Source of the DNA: Atopobiaceae bacterium
GTDB taxonomy: Bacteria > Actinomycetota > Coriobacteriia > Coriobacteriales > Atopobiaceae
Direction of reading: 5' to 3'
Assembly (NCBI GenBank): GCA_017533825.1
Contig: JAFWIE010000070.1
Location: 20,257-84,256 of the forward strand
DNA length: 64,000 nt
Part shown: positions 44,038 through 51,945 of the stretch, piece after piece
Numbering within the stretch: position 1 is the first letter of the stretch
Layout: every line of letters begins with the position of its first letter
Position numbers and translations under genes: made by a program
Notes under the pieces: model-generated
Told to the model about the DNA's origin: nothing
Database searches by the model: none
The model's input: only the letters and a program-made list of their open reading frames with translations

Positions 44038-46199
44038 GATGCTTCGTCCCCTTCGTCCGCAGCAGCCTCAAGCCCGTTCGTGGACAAAGGAAGTGTCGCC
44101 CCCTCTTCCACATGGCAGATGGCGGCATCGGGAGCCGACAGAGGCGCGGTACCATCATCCACCTGTCGCCAGCCCAAATTCGTGTATACGAATCCCTTTG
44201 TCACAACATCTTCCTCAAAGCACTCGATGGCCACCCGGTAGTCCCCTCTGGGAAGCGACGCGCTCACCCTATGTGACTCCGCATCCGGCCACGTCTGTAC
44301 GGGCTCGCCACCCGCAACGTTAGCAAACGAAATGCGCACCTCACCAACATCGGCAATCGCCGCATCTGGGTAAGTGAATCCGATGATTCCGAAACCCTCA
44401 GATGCTTCGTGCTGTGTCGTGGACTCACCCAGGCGCGTCTCTTCAAGCGCTTCGGACAACGCGTCTTCATAGCGGGAGTATCCGGCTTGCCAAATGCTCC
44501 ATTGCAGAATTCCTTTCATCTGGGCAAAATCAGTACGGGGAGTCATCGCCAAGGCCGCATCCAACCACATCTTCACCTGTCCTGACTCGTCCATGTCCGC
44601 CTGATAGAGCTTGTTCGATATGACGCCAAGCAGCGAGGCGTTGATGCGCGCGCCGCCATAATCGTTGGCGGCAGTTCCGATCTGAACCGTTGGGGCGTAG
44701 TACCCATCACCGACGGAGGAAGGACGACCAGTCAAATCTGGATCCAGCAGGAATCGCGAAGCCCCATCGCTGCTGTTCTCGCCCATAGCCCATGCACCGC
44801 CCGCAGCGTCTTCTAAGAGCATCTCGTTGAGGTTGCCCAACACATCGCAAATGCCCTCGTCCACAGCGCCATATTCATTGAGGAAAAGGTTCCCATCCAT
44901 GCTCGTCGACGTGAGGCAGTGCGCGAATGCGTGGCCGAGCAGGTCGATGCACTCGCCCACGCTGCTATGTACGTTAAAGGCGAACGTCTGGCAGCCCCCT
45001 TCACGTCCTAGGTAGTATGCGTCACCAAACGACGCACCACTGGCATCCTCCAGTCCCATGAGCAACAGGGAGGGCGTCCCCACCCCATCCGGGCCCGTCC
45101 ACCCGAGCTCGTCGTAGAAGTCCCAAATGCGAATGAAGTTGCAGTACGCGATGAGCTCGTCGTTGTCGAAGTCCCCATCTTCGCCTTCTGCCACACGCCA
45201 GGTCAGCGCGTCCCCATACATCCAATCAGCAAAGTCCGCACACAGAATCCTGCGCTCTGCGTCACCGAGAATGATTTCTCCGCTCGCACGCTCGAGCAGC
45301 ACCGGCACCGTAACCTCCTCCGTATGCCCGTCACGGAATGCTAACTCACCTGTCCAGGTGTTGCTTTCGTAACGATCAAAGTCAAAGAGTGCCGCCCCCA
45401 TCTCATTCACATCGGCGTCACAAGGCTCAGCGACGCGGATGCCGCATAGATACGCACCGTCTTCGCTCACGAAGTGCGCCACGTACGCCATGTCCACATC
45501 CTCGCTCACGTCCTGTACGTAAACCACCCATGCAAAGCTATAGCGATCCTCGCCCATGGAGAAGGGAATCACAACCTGTTCGGCCGCATCCTCGACCACA
45601 CGCACCTCGCCCTTGCTTTGGCGCGCGCACTCCTCGCGCACGGCAGCCTCCGCCTGCTCTTGCGAGCACGCCCACTCATCCGGACCCGCGAGAGGAGCTT
45701 GTGGGAGCAACGAGCTCACGACACCGGCGACATCCCCATCATCGTCAACAAGGACCTTTGCCTTGGCGGCAAACACGGGCATGTCGCCCACACGCTGCTG
45801 GAACGTGTAGTACGTCATCCCAAACCGATCAGGAGAGGTCACCACAAACTCAAAGTTGGTCGTATCATCCGCGCCAATGCGGCTGAACACAGTACGTAGA
45901 GCGTCGAGCGCATCTACCGCATCATTAACCTTTCCCTTGTAGAACTGCTCGCCGATGAATGTGGACTTTAGACCTTGCGTCTCCGCATCCAAATCTTCCG
46001 TCGCTTCCGAGTTCGTTTCTTCATCCGACTCTTCTACGTCCGCCCCTTCGCGTGTCCGCCTCGAAGATGCGTCGGTTTGCACCTCACGAGATCGGCTCTC
46101 ATTGACCTGTTGCGATCTCCCACCACAACCCGACAAACACGAGAACAGCATCGTGACCACCATGGCAAACACGACAGGCAAACGCAGCTTCTGTCTCAC
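44034..46199 (-). CDS. M4 (thermolysin)-like lipoprotein lacking the catalytic glutamate
   Basis: The 721-residue protein has a lipoprotein signal (lipobox LSGC, Cys25), a low-complexity acidic linker and a propeptide-like FTP region (TFQQRVGDMPVFAAKAKVLVD). An M4-like core follows, in which the zinc helix reads GHAFAH (423-427) in place of HELTH. The third-ligand region is AVDEGICDVLG (Glu448 kept). The His of the usual VHxNSG block is also missing (GGARINASLLG). Zinc could bind, but hydrolysis is unlikely. It is probably a surface-binding protein. The downstream helicase-like gene overlaps it by 4 nt. Confidence 0.8.
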   Translation of the reverse strand: MRQKLRLPVVFAMVVTMLFSCLSGCGGRSQQVNESRSREVQTDASSRRTREGADVEESDEETNSEATEDLDAETQGLKSTFIGEQFYKGKVNDAVDALDALRTVFSRIGADDTTNFEFVVTSPDRFGMTYYTFQQRVGDMPVFAAKAKVLVDDDGDVAGVVSSLLPQAPLAGPDEWACSQEQAEAAVREECARQSKGEVRVVEDAAEQVVIPFSMGEDRYSFAWVVYVQDVSEDVDMAYVAHFVSEDGAYLCGIRVAEPCDADVNEMGAALFDFDRYESNTWTGELAFRDGHTEEVTVPVLLERASGEIILGDAERRILCADFADWMYGDALTWRVAEGEDGDFDNDELIAYCNFIRIWDFYDELGWTGPDGVGTPSLLLMGLEDASGASFGDAYYLGREGGCQTFAFNVHSSVGECIDLLGHAFAHCLTSTSMDGNLFLNEYGAVDEGICDVLGNLNEMLLEDAAGGAWAMGENSSDGASRFLLDPDLTGRPSSVGDGYYAPTVQIGTAANDYGGARINASLLGVISNKLYQADMDESGQVKMWLDAALAMTPRTDFAQMKGILQWSIWQAGYSRYEDALSEALEETRLGESTTQHEASEGFGIIGFTYPDAAIADVGEVRISFANVAGGEPVQTWPDAESHRVSASLPRGDYRVAIECFEEDVVTKGFVYTNLGWRQVDDGTAPLSAPDAAICHVEEGATLPLSTNGLEAAADEGDEAS

Positions 46200-46220
46200 A
46201 TCTCCCCCTCACCGACAGCA

Positions 46221-46248
46221 TTGCATTGCATTAACTAACGAGTATGCT
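46221..46248 (+). promoter_or_regulatory. Candidate promoter of the DUF5684-type gene
   Basis: A -35 TTGCAT (46221-46226) and a -10 TATGCT (46243-46248) are 16 nt apart. The ATG with AAAGGAGG is 40 nt downstream of the -10. Confidence 0.5.
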
Positions 46249-46287
46249 ACACTTTCTCCATCTTGTTTCTACCAAAGGAGGTAATTG

Positions 46288-46803
46288 ATGTCAGATCAAG
46301 ATGCCGCAGCCGTTGCTTTGGGTGCATTGGCGGGTTTCGGAGCCATACTCATGGTGCTTGCCCTCGTTGTGTGGGTCCTCACAATCATTGCCCACTGGAA
46401 GATGTTCACGAGGGCAGGCGTTGAGGGATGGAAGTCAATCATCCCCATCTATAGCGATTACATGCTCTTCAAGATCGTATGGAACACCCAGAACTTCTTC
46501 ATCTACCTTGGCATCGTCATCGTCTATGCAATCCTCTCGGGATTGAATAACGCTCTGGGACCCCAGGTCACGGTTGACGCCTATGGGAACTACGTCACCT
46601 CGGGAAGCCCCAACATCTTCCTCTCGATTCTGTCGTTCGCCGCAGCCATCGCCATGCTGGTGTGGTACGTCCGCCTGCAGCTCAAGACCGCCTATGCTTA
46701 CAGCAAGTCCACCGGCTTTGGTGTTGGCCTCGTGCTGCTGAACACCATCTTCATCCTCATCCTTGGTTTCGGCGACTGCAAATACGTCGGGCCGCAAGAG
46801 TAA
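46288..46803 (+). CDS. Small membrane protein (DUF5684-type)
   Basis: The 171-residue protein has four hydrophobic segments (GFGAILMVLALVVWVLTIIA, FFIYLGIVIVYAIL, LSILSFAAAIAMLVW, VGLVLLNTIFILILGF) and the motif GVEGWKSIIPIYSDYMLFKI, typical of DUF5684 proteins. The GWK-IIP-IY block sits in a cytoplasmic loop. The ATG at 46288 follows AAAGGAGGTAATTG. The role is unknown. Confidence 0.85.
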   Translation: MSDQDAAAVALGALAGFGAILMVLALVVWVLTIIAHWKMFTRAGVEGWKSIIPIYSDYMLFKIVWNTQNFFIYLGIVIVYAILSGLNNALGPQVTVDAYGNYVTSGSPNIFLSILSFAAAIAMLVWYVRLQLKTAYAYSKSTGFGVGLVLLNTIFILILGFGDCKYVGPQE

Positions 46804-46827
46804 CCACGCTCTAACCACACGCACAGC

Positions 46828-46862
46828 ATGCTCCCCTGCGACGAGTCCGTCACAGGGGAGCA
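46828..46862 (+). terminator. Terminator after the DUF5684-type gene
   Basis: The arms atgctcccctg and caggggagcat form an 11-bp perfect stem around 13 nt, followed by ttctctctgt. Confidence 0.8.
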
Positions 46863-46887
46863 TTTCTCTCTGTCGGCGCATTATCGG

Positions 46888-46916
46888 TCGACACAACCTA
46901 CCTGTTAACCCATAAT
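46888..46916 (+). promoter_or_regulatory. Candidate promoter of the AEC transporter operon
   Basis: TCGACA (46888-46893) and CATAAT (46911-46916) are 17 nt apart and match the sigma-A consensus at five of six bases each, 35 nt before the transporter ATG. Confidence 0.6.
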
Positions 46917-46951
46917 GTTGATATGAAGCTCGCACGTTCGAAGGGGGTCCT

Positions 46952-47857
46952 ATGGTTGGCATTCTCATCAAACAAATCCTCGTGATGCTGGTCATGATGT
47001 CCGTCGGGGTCGCCCTCACCAAACTCAAGATGCTCGACGAACACGGCGTCGCCCAACTCTCGAACGTAGCCCTGTATGTGGCGACTCCAGCAGTAGTCAT
47101 CTCTTCACTCGCCATCCAGTTCGACAAGGAACAGCTCACTGTCGGTGGCATCGTCATGCTCTTCTACACTGGCCTCATTATCATTTCCATCCTTATCGGC
47201 CGCATTGGCTGCGGTAAGCCTGATCGCGTCGGTCAGTTTGCCGTTGCGTTTTCCAACTCAGGCTTCGTGGGCATACCCCTCATCCAAGGCATCCTCGGTG
47301 AGGAATACACGTTCTTCGTCACCATGACGATGGTTATCGGCACGATCGTATTCTGGACCTATGGCGTCTACCTCATGAGCGGCGACAAGAATGAGGTCTC
47401 GGTCAAAAAGATCCTTACGAACCCCAACTTCATCGCCGTGGGCATTGGCCTCATCCTCTTCTTTGCGCCCATCAAGCTACCATACATCATCGAGCAGTCA
47501 CTCAACGGCATGAAGAACCTCAATACGGGCCTTGGTATGATCATCCTCGGCGCCTACCTCGGGCAGTCGAACATCATGCTCATGATCACGGACACGCGTC
47601 TCTATAAGGCCTGCATCCTGCGCCTCATCGTCGCGCCACTCGTCAGCATAGCCCTTCTCTTCCTCATGCCGGCCTCCTTCGAGGTCCGCATGGTGCTTAT
47701 GATAGTCGCCGCCGCACCCGCCGCATCCGCAACTTCGATGCTCGCACAGAAGTACGGAGCTGACTACCAGTATGGTACCGGCCTTTCCATCGGAACGACG
47801 GTGCTCTCGATGGCAACCATGCCCGCTGTGCTCGCCCTCGCAATGCAAATCCTTTAG
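46952..47857 (+). CDS. AEC-family (auxin efflux carrier-type) transporter
   Basis: The 301-residue protein has about ten hydrophobic helices in two halves. The motifs LSNVALYVATPAVVISSLA and SNSGFVGIPLIQGILG match the AEC family (PF03547), which includes malate and other organic-anion permeases. The substrate is not evident. An 11-nt gap and a strong SD (TTTAGGAGGAA, overlapping the stop) join it to the OMPDC-family gene, so the two are cotranscribed. Confidence 0.9.
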   Translation: MVGILIKQILVMLVMMSVGVALTKLKMLDEHGVAQLSNVALYVATPAVVISSLAIQFDKEQLTVGGIVMLFYTGLIIISILIGRIGCGKPDRVGQFAVAFSNSGFVGIPLIQGILGEEYTFFVTMTMVIGTIVFWTYGVYLMSGDKNEVSVKKILTNPNFIAVGIGLILFFAPIKLPYIIEQSLNGMKNLNTGLGMIILGAYLGQSNIMLMITDTRLYKACILRLIVAPLVSIALLFLMPASFEVRMVLMIVAAAPAASATSMLAQKYGADYQYGTGLSIGTTVLSMATMPAVLALAMQIL

Positions 47858-47868
47858 GAGGAATAAAC

Positions 47869-48549
47869 ATGAAGCTTCAGCTTACCCTCGACCACGGCAA
47901 GTATCACGAGATGCTCAAGATGGCTGATATCATGGCCGATCACGTCGACATATTTGAGATTGGCTTCCCACAGGTCATCACCTTCGGCCTTGGACTTGTT
48001 GAAGAGATTCGCAAGCGCCATCCCGACCTTTGCCTGTGTGTGGACGCAAAGGTGTTTCATGGAGGCACTGGCGTCACGACGCGCTGTTTCGAGGCTGGCG
48101 CCAACATCGTCACGGTGCTCTCCGGCGCCCCGAACCCTGTCATCTCAAAGATGGTCGAGAAGGCCGCAGGCTACAATGGCAAGATCATGTGCGACATGGC
48201 TGCGACGCCACGCACGACCGGCAAACGCACAGCAGAGGTCGACCAGCTCGGCGTGGACTACGTTATGGTGCCTTCTGGCTACATCCCTGAGTATGACTAC
48301 GACATCGACGCCCACCGTCGTGGGTTCTTCCGCACAAAGGTGCGCCCGCTTGACCTCGCTGGCGTAGTCAAGCGCAACCTCCAGCATGCCAAACTCGCCG
48401 TTCACACTGGCATCAATGAATCCAACATCCGCGACGTCATCGCCCTAAACCCCGAAATCATCATGGTTGGCCGCGCAATTCTCGAAGTCACAGACGATTG
48501 GCCAGGGGCGGCTGATCGTCTCAAGCGTTATATGCCCTTCGAGGGCTAA
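47869..48549 (+). CDS. OMPDC-superfamily enzyme (hexulose-phosphate synthase/KGPDC-like)
   Basis: The 226-residue beta/alpha barrel has MKLQLTLDHGKYHEMLKMA, DIFEIGFP, the metal/catalytic VDAKVFHGGTGV strand and a phosphate-binding end (HTGINESNI, NPEIIMVGRAIL). These fit 3-hexulose-6-phosphate synthase or 3-keto-L-gulonate-6-phosphate decarboxylase. The usual D-x-K-x-x-D is D-A-K-V-F-H, so the last Asp is changed and the reaction may differ. It follows the transporter gene and overlaps the convergent racemase gene by 29 nt. Confidence 0.82.
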   Translation: MKLQLTLDHGKYHEMLKMADIMADHVDIFEIGFPQVITFGLGLVEEIRKRHPDLCLCVDAKVFHGGTGVTTRCFEAGANIVTVLSGAPNPVISKMVEKAAGYNGKIMCDMAATPRTTGKRTAEVDQLGVDYVMVPSGYIPEYDYDIDAHRRGFFRTKVRPLDLAGVVKRNLQHAKLAVHTGINESNIRDVIALNPEIIMVGRAILEVTDDWPGAADRLKRYMPFEG

Positions 48550-49357
48550 GGTGCGTGGAGACCTGGTGGACGTGCCCCGAGAGCCAGGTCTCCCCATCGT
48601 CGGGTTGGCTCCGCACGACGAGCGTCCCTCCCGGCTCTTCAAGATGCAGCGTGCACCCTGCATCTTCGGTAACGGCAACGTACATCGCCACGGCCGCGCT
48701 GCCACTTGCACAGGAGTTCTCCCAAAACACGGTCGCACTTGCAGGCACGTATACGAGCGGCACCACCGAACGTCGCTCACCCTCGCCATCCACAAACATC
48801 AAACCGAGCCCATCGACGCCAAGCGATTCGCACCAAGAACGAACCGCCCGCTCAGCCTCGTTACGAAGATTTCGAAGTTCCCAGAAGGCGCTCCCACGCT
48901 CCACGACGATATGTGAGATTCCTTCCATGCGCACGAGGGGCACGGTAGCATGGCGTCCTTCAAACGCCAATTCTCGTATCCCAATGGCAAGTGCGCGCGG
49001 CATGCGCACGGTAGCCGCATACCCTTGGTCGGCCATCTCATCCAATCGGACCTCAACCGGTTCAGCAGCACCCGACACGCTGAGTGTCACTTGCCCACAA
49101 TCGAGACCGATGCGCCGCGCATACCATGCAGCAGCACACATCGTGGCATTGCCACAGAACTCGCCACCCGCCATCCTGAGCTCTGGCAGCGCGTTCGAAT
49201 CATGCACGTACCCAACCTGCTCGACCTGCGGATGAACCGCCATGATTTGCGCCGCGACCTCCGGTTGACGAGCAACGTCAACCGGAGTCTCTACCAGCGC
49301 GGTGATGTTGCCCGTCGGATCAAAAATCCTATACCGAATCGCATCGTCACCCGACAC
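48521..49357 (-). CDS. DapF-superfamily amino-acid racemase (CntK/histidine racemase-like)
   Basis: The 278-residue protein has the two catalytic cysteines of DapF-type racemases: the first in MAGGEFCGNATMCAA and the second in NSCASGSAAVAMYVA. The sequence around them is closer to CntK-type histidine racemases than to true DapF. It starts with GTG (49357) after GAGAGGTAG, 6 nt after the ABC ATPase stop, so it belongs to the amino-acid import operon. It may interconvert L- and D-forms of the imported amino acid; the substrate is inferred. Confidence 0.82.
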   Translation of the reverse strand: MSGDDAIRYRIFDPTGNITALVETPVDVARQPEVAAQIMAVHPQVEQVGYVHDSNALPELRMAGGEFCGNATMCAAAWYARRIGLDCGQVTLSVSGAAEPVEVRLDEMADQGYAATVRMPRALAIGIRELAFEGRHATVPLVRMEGISHIVVERGSAFWELRNLRNEAERAVRSWCESLGVDGLGLMFVDGEGERRSVVPLVYVPASATVFWENSCASGSAAVAMYVAVTEDAGCTLHLEEPGGTLVVRSQPDDGETWLSGHVHQVSTHLSPRRAYNA

Positions 49358-49363
49358 GGGAAA

Positions 49364-50122
49364 CTACCTCTCGAAGACGCTCAGGAACCGACGGGTGCGC
49401 TCTTCCTGAGGATTCCCAAAGACCTCCTCGGGAGAACCCTGTTCGACGATAACACCGCCGTCCATGAAGAGCACGCGATTGCTCACGGCACGAGCAAAGG
49501 ACATCTCGTGCGTCACGACCACCATGGTCATGTTCTCATCAGCAAGTTGACGAATGACCTTGAGCACCTCTCCCGTGAGCTCAGGATCAAGCGCGGACGT
49601 AGGCTCGTCAAAGAACAGAATCTCCGGCTTCATTGCGAGCGCTCGTGCGATGGCAACACGCTGCTGCTGTCCACCCGAGAGCTGGTAGGGGTACGCATCT
49701 GCCTTGTCTTCTATGCCCATCTTGCGCAACAGATCCATCGCTGTCGCTGTCGCCTCATCACGCGTGCGGTGCTGCACTTCTATAGGAGCATCGATGAGAT
49801 TGCGCAGAATGCTGTAGTGCGGGAACAGGTTGAACTGCTGGAACACTAAGCCATAGTAGCTTCTGAAGCGCCGCAACTCGTTCTTGCCTACATACACCGC
49901 ATGACCCGAAGCATCGGTACGAGCGGCAGCCTCGCCCATGTACCAGATCTCTCCTCCGTCAATCGTTTCCAAGAAGGTCGCGCATCGCAAGAGCGTCGAC
50001 TTACCCGATCCGGAGGGGCCGATAATGCTCACGACCTCACCGCTGTCCACGCCAAAGCTAATGTCCTTAAGCACCTCGAGTCCATCGAACTGCTTCCGGA
50101 TGTTGTTCATCTGCAAGATCAT
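49364..50122 (-). CDS. Polar amino-acid ABC transporter ATPase
   Basis: The 252-residue ATPase has Walker [11 protein letters not shown]-loop [10 protein letters not shown], signature [17 protein letters not shown], Walker [14 protein letters not shown] and H-loop VVTHEM, the GlnQ/HisP pattern. An insert of about 15 residues after the first strand ([19 protein letters not shown]) is seen in several histidine/glutamine-type ATPases. It lies between the permease and the racemase genes in one operon. Confidence 0.95.
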   Translation of the reverse strand: MILQMNNIRKQFDGLEVLKDISFGVDSGEVVSIIGPSGSGKSTLLRCATFLETIDGGEIWYMGEAAARTDASGHAVYVGKNELRRFRSYYGLVFQQFNLFPHYSILRNLIDAPIEVQHRTRDEATATAMDLLRKMGIEDKADAYPYQLSGGQQQRVAIARALAMKPEILFFDEPTSALDPELTGEVLKVIRQLADENMTMVVVTHEMSFARAVSNRVLFMDGGVIVEQGSPEEVFGNPQEERTRRFLSVFER

Positions 50123-50134
50123 GCTCGTCCTCCC

Positions 50135-50782
50135 CTACTTGTAGTAGTCCATGGACTTCTCGATGCGTTTCATTATGAATGCGACCACATAGTTGGCAAC
50201 GAAGTAGAAGATGCCCGCAATGATAAACGGGGTGAAGGACGCCTGCGATGCCGAAATCTGCTTTGCAAGGCTGAATATCTCAGCATATGCCAAGCTGAAG
50301 GCAAGTGACGTATCCTTAACCAGCGTGATCACCTCATTCGTCACCGCAGGCATGATGCGCTTTATGACCTGAGGCAAGATGATGCGCATGAACGTCTGCG
50401 TCGGTGTGTATCCGAGCACTTCCGCCGCCTCATACTGTCCCACAGGTATTGATTCGATACCTCCACGATAGATTTCTGCGAAGTACGCAGAGTAGTTCAC
50501 GACGAAGCCCACGATCAATGCCGGGAAGCGCCAATTGCCTATGTTCATGCCAAAAAGATAGTACGGTCCGAAGTACCATGCCAACAACTGAAGCATCAGC
50601 GGCGTACCACGAATGACCGATATGTATACGCTGATAAACCATCGAACGATTGCGAAGCGCGACTTCTTGAGCAACGCGACGATCATGCCAAGCGGCAGGG
50701 ACCCGAGCACGGTCAGGCCGAATATCTTCATGGCCTCTATCATGCCCGAGGACATGGTGAGTATCATGGTTTCTAGCGTCAT
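50135..50782 (-). CDS. Polar amino-acid ABC transporter permease
   Basis: The 215-residue protein has five hydrophobic segments and the HisM/GlnP pattern: FISVYISVIRGTPLMLQLL, SAYFAEIYRGGIESIPVGQYEAAEVLGYT (the EAA loop binding the ATPase) and ILPQVIKRIMPAVTNEVITLVKDTSL. A single permease suggests a homodimeric transporter. It is 12 nt upstream of the ATPase gene. Confidence 0.94.
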   Translation of the reverse strand: MTLETMILTMSSGMIEAMKIFGLTVLGSLPLGMIVALLKKSRFAIVRWFISVYISVIRGTPLMLQLLAWYFGPYYLFGMNIGNWRFPALIVGFVVNYSAYFAEIYRGGIESIPVGQYEAAEVLGYTPTQTFMRIILPQVIKRIMPAVTNEVITLVKDTSLAFSLAYAEIFSLAKQISASQASFTPFIIAGIFYFVANYVVAFIMKRIEKSMDYYK

Positions 50783-50813
50783 GGCATCTCTCCCTCAGAA
50801 CCGTCAAATAGCA

Positions 50814-50852
50814 TGCCGCGCCGCCGGAACTCGACGCTCCAGCGACGCGGCA
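50814..50852 (-). terminator. Hairpin between binding-protein and permease genes
   Basis: tgccgcg pairs with cgcggca around a 25-nt loop with extra G+C pairing. It probably makes more binding protein than permease by partial termination. Confidence 0.4.
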
Positions 50853-50872
50853 CGAAACACCTCAAATCAAGC

Positions 50873-51742
50873 CTAGATCATCGAGAGGCTATCGTAGATA
50901 TCCTCGTACTTCTTGCCGATCTCTTCCATCTTGCCGTTCTCTGCGAGCACCTTAAGTGCCTCATTGACCTTATCGCGCAGCGCCGTGTCGTCGGTGCGGA
51001 AGCCGATGGCGTAGACTTCGTCACCAAGCTTCTCGTCGAGGTACTTCAGTCCCTCCTGCTTGCTCATCTGGAAGTTGCCCGTCGTGACGTCGATGGCGAT
51101 GGCATCGATAGCACCTGCCTTGAGCTCTGCGACGGCGTTGGTATAGGTGTCCATGGTCTCGACCGAGCCGAAGGTGTCTGCAAGTTCCTTGCAACCGCCA
51201 TCTGCCTCAGGGGTCTCCAGCATGTCGAGTGCCGACGTGCCAATCTGCACGCCCACCTTCTTGCCAGCAAGGTCATCAAGCGTCTTGATGTCGGAATCCT
51301 CAAGCACCATGATCATCTGCGTGTTGATGGAATACGGCTCACTCCAGCAGTACTGAGCCTCGCGAGAGGGGCTCTTCGTAAAGCCAGACCAGATGCAGTC
51401 ACAGCTGCCGGAATTAAGCTCAAGATCCTTCGCGTCCCAGTTCACGGGTACGGCCTGGTATTCCCAGGCATAGTAGTCGCACACTGCTTTTGCAAGCTCT
51501 ACGTCAAAGCCCGTCGTCTCACCATTGTCGTCGATGAAGGAATACGGCGGGAAGTCCTTGTCGAATCCATGCTTAAAGACATAGCCTTCAGCGTAATCCT
51601 CTGTGGCCTCAGTCGCGGTGGTCTCTTCGGTTGTTGCAGCATCGCTCGCCTCGGTGCTCGTATCCGACGAACCGCCGCAGCCAACAAGCACCAACGCCAT
51701 CATCGTGATTGCCAAGATTGATACAAGAATCTTCTTTTTCAT
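50873..51742 (-). CDS. Amino-acid-binding lipoprotein of the ABC importer
   Basis: The 289-residue protein starts MKKKILVSILAITMMALVLVGCGG, a lipoprotein signal. The family 3 solute-binding fold shows KDFPPYSFIDDNGETTGFDVELAKAV, WSGFTKSPSRE and VGVQIGTSALDML. It binds a polar amino acid outside the membrane. The gene is first in the operon with permease, ATPase and racemase. The ATG at 51742 is preferred; the frame is open to 51892. Confidence 0.94.
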   Translation of the reverse strand: MKKKILVSILAITMMALVLVGCGGSSDTSTEASDAATTEETTATEATEDYAEGYVFKHGFDKDFPPYSFIDDNGETTGFDVELAKAVCDYYAWEYQAVPVNWDAKDLELNSGSCDCIWSGFTKSPSREAQYCWSEPYSINTQMIMVLEDSDIKTLDDLAGKKVGVQIGTSALDMLETPEADGGCKELADTFGSVETMDTYTNAVAELKAGAIDAIAIDVTTGNFQMSKQEGLKYLDEKLGDEVYAIGFRTDDTALRDKVNEALKVLAENGKMEEIGKKYEDIYDSLSMI

Positions 51743-51795
51743 GTGTCGCGTCTCCCTTTGTGTGGTAATGAGGCAGTCGCCCCGAAAACGTTGGG

Positions 51796-51824
51796 AGTCT
51801 ATCACGCTAAAGTATGTGTGTAAA
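51796..51824 (-). promoter_or_regulatory. Candidate promoter of the amino-acid ABC/racemase operon
   Basis: On the minus strand TTTACA (51819-51824) and TAGACT (51796-51801) are 17 nt apart, about 54 nt before the lipoprotein ATG. Confidence 0.5.
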
Positions 51825-51881
51825 GGCAAGCAACCACGCGTTGAGAGTTCGGTAACCACCCCGTTACATTCGCAGCAAAAA

Positions 51882-51914
51882 GCCGCCCCCAACGCAACGT
51901 GCGTTGGGGGCGGC
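51882..51914 (-). terminator. Rho-independent terminator of ptsI
   Basis: A 15-bp perfect stem (gccgcccccaacgca with its complement, 3-nt loop) is followed on the minus strand by TTTTTGC, 32 nt past the ptsI stop. Confidence 0.9.
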
Positions 51915-51945
51915 GGTTAGCCACTTAGCCAGTCAGGCGCAAAGC

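Noticed and set aside
46952..48549. A complete ribulose-monophosphate or ascorbate utilisation operon
   Set aside because: Only one OMPDC-family gene and an AEC transporter are present; no isomerase or PTS partner is near.
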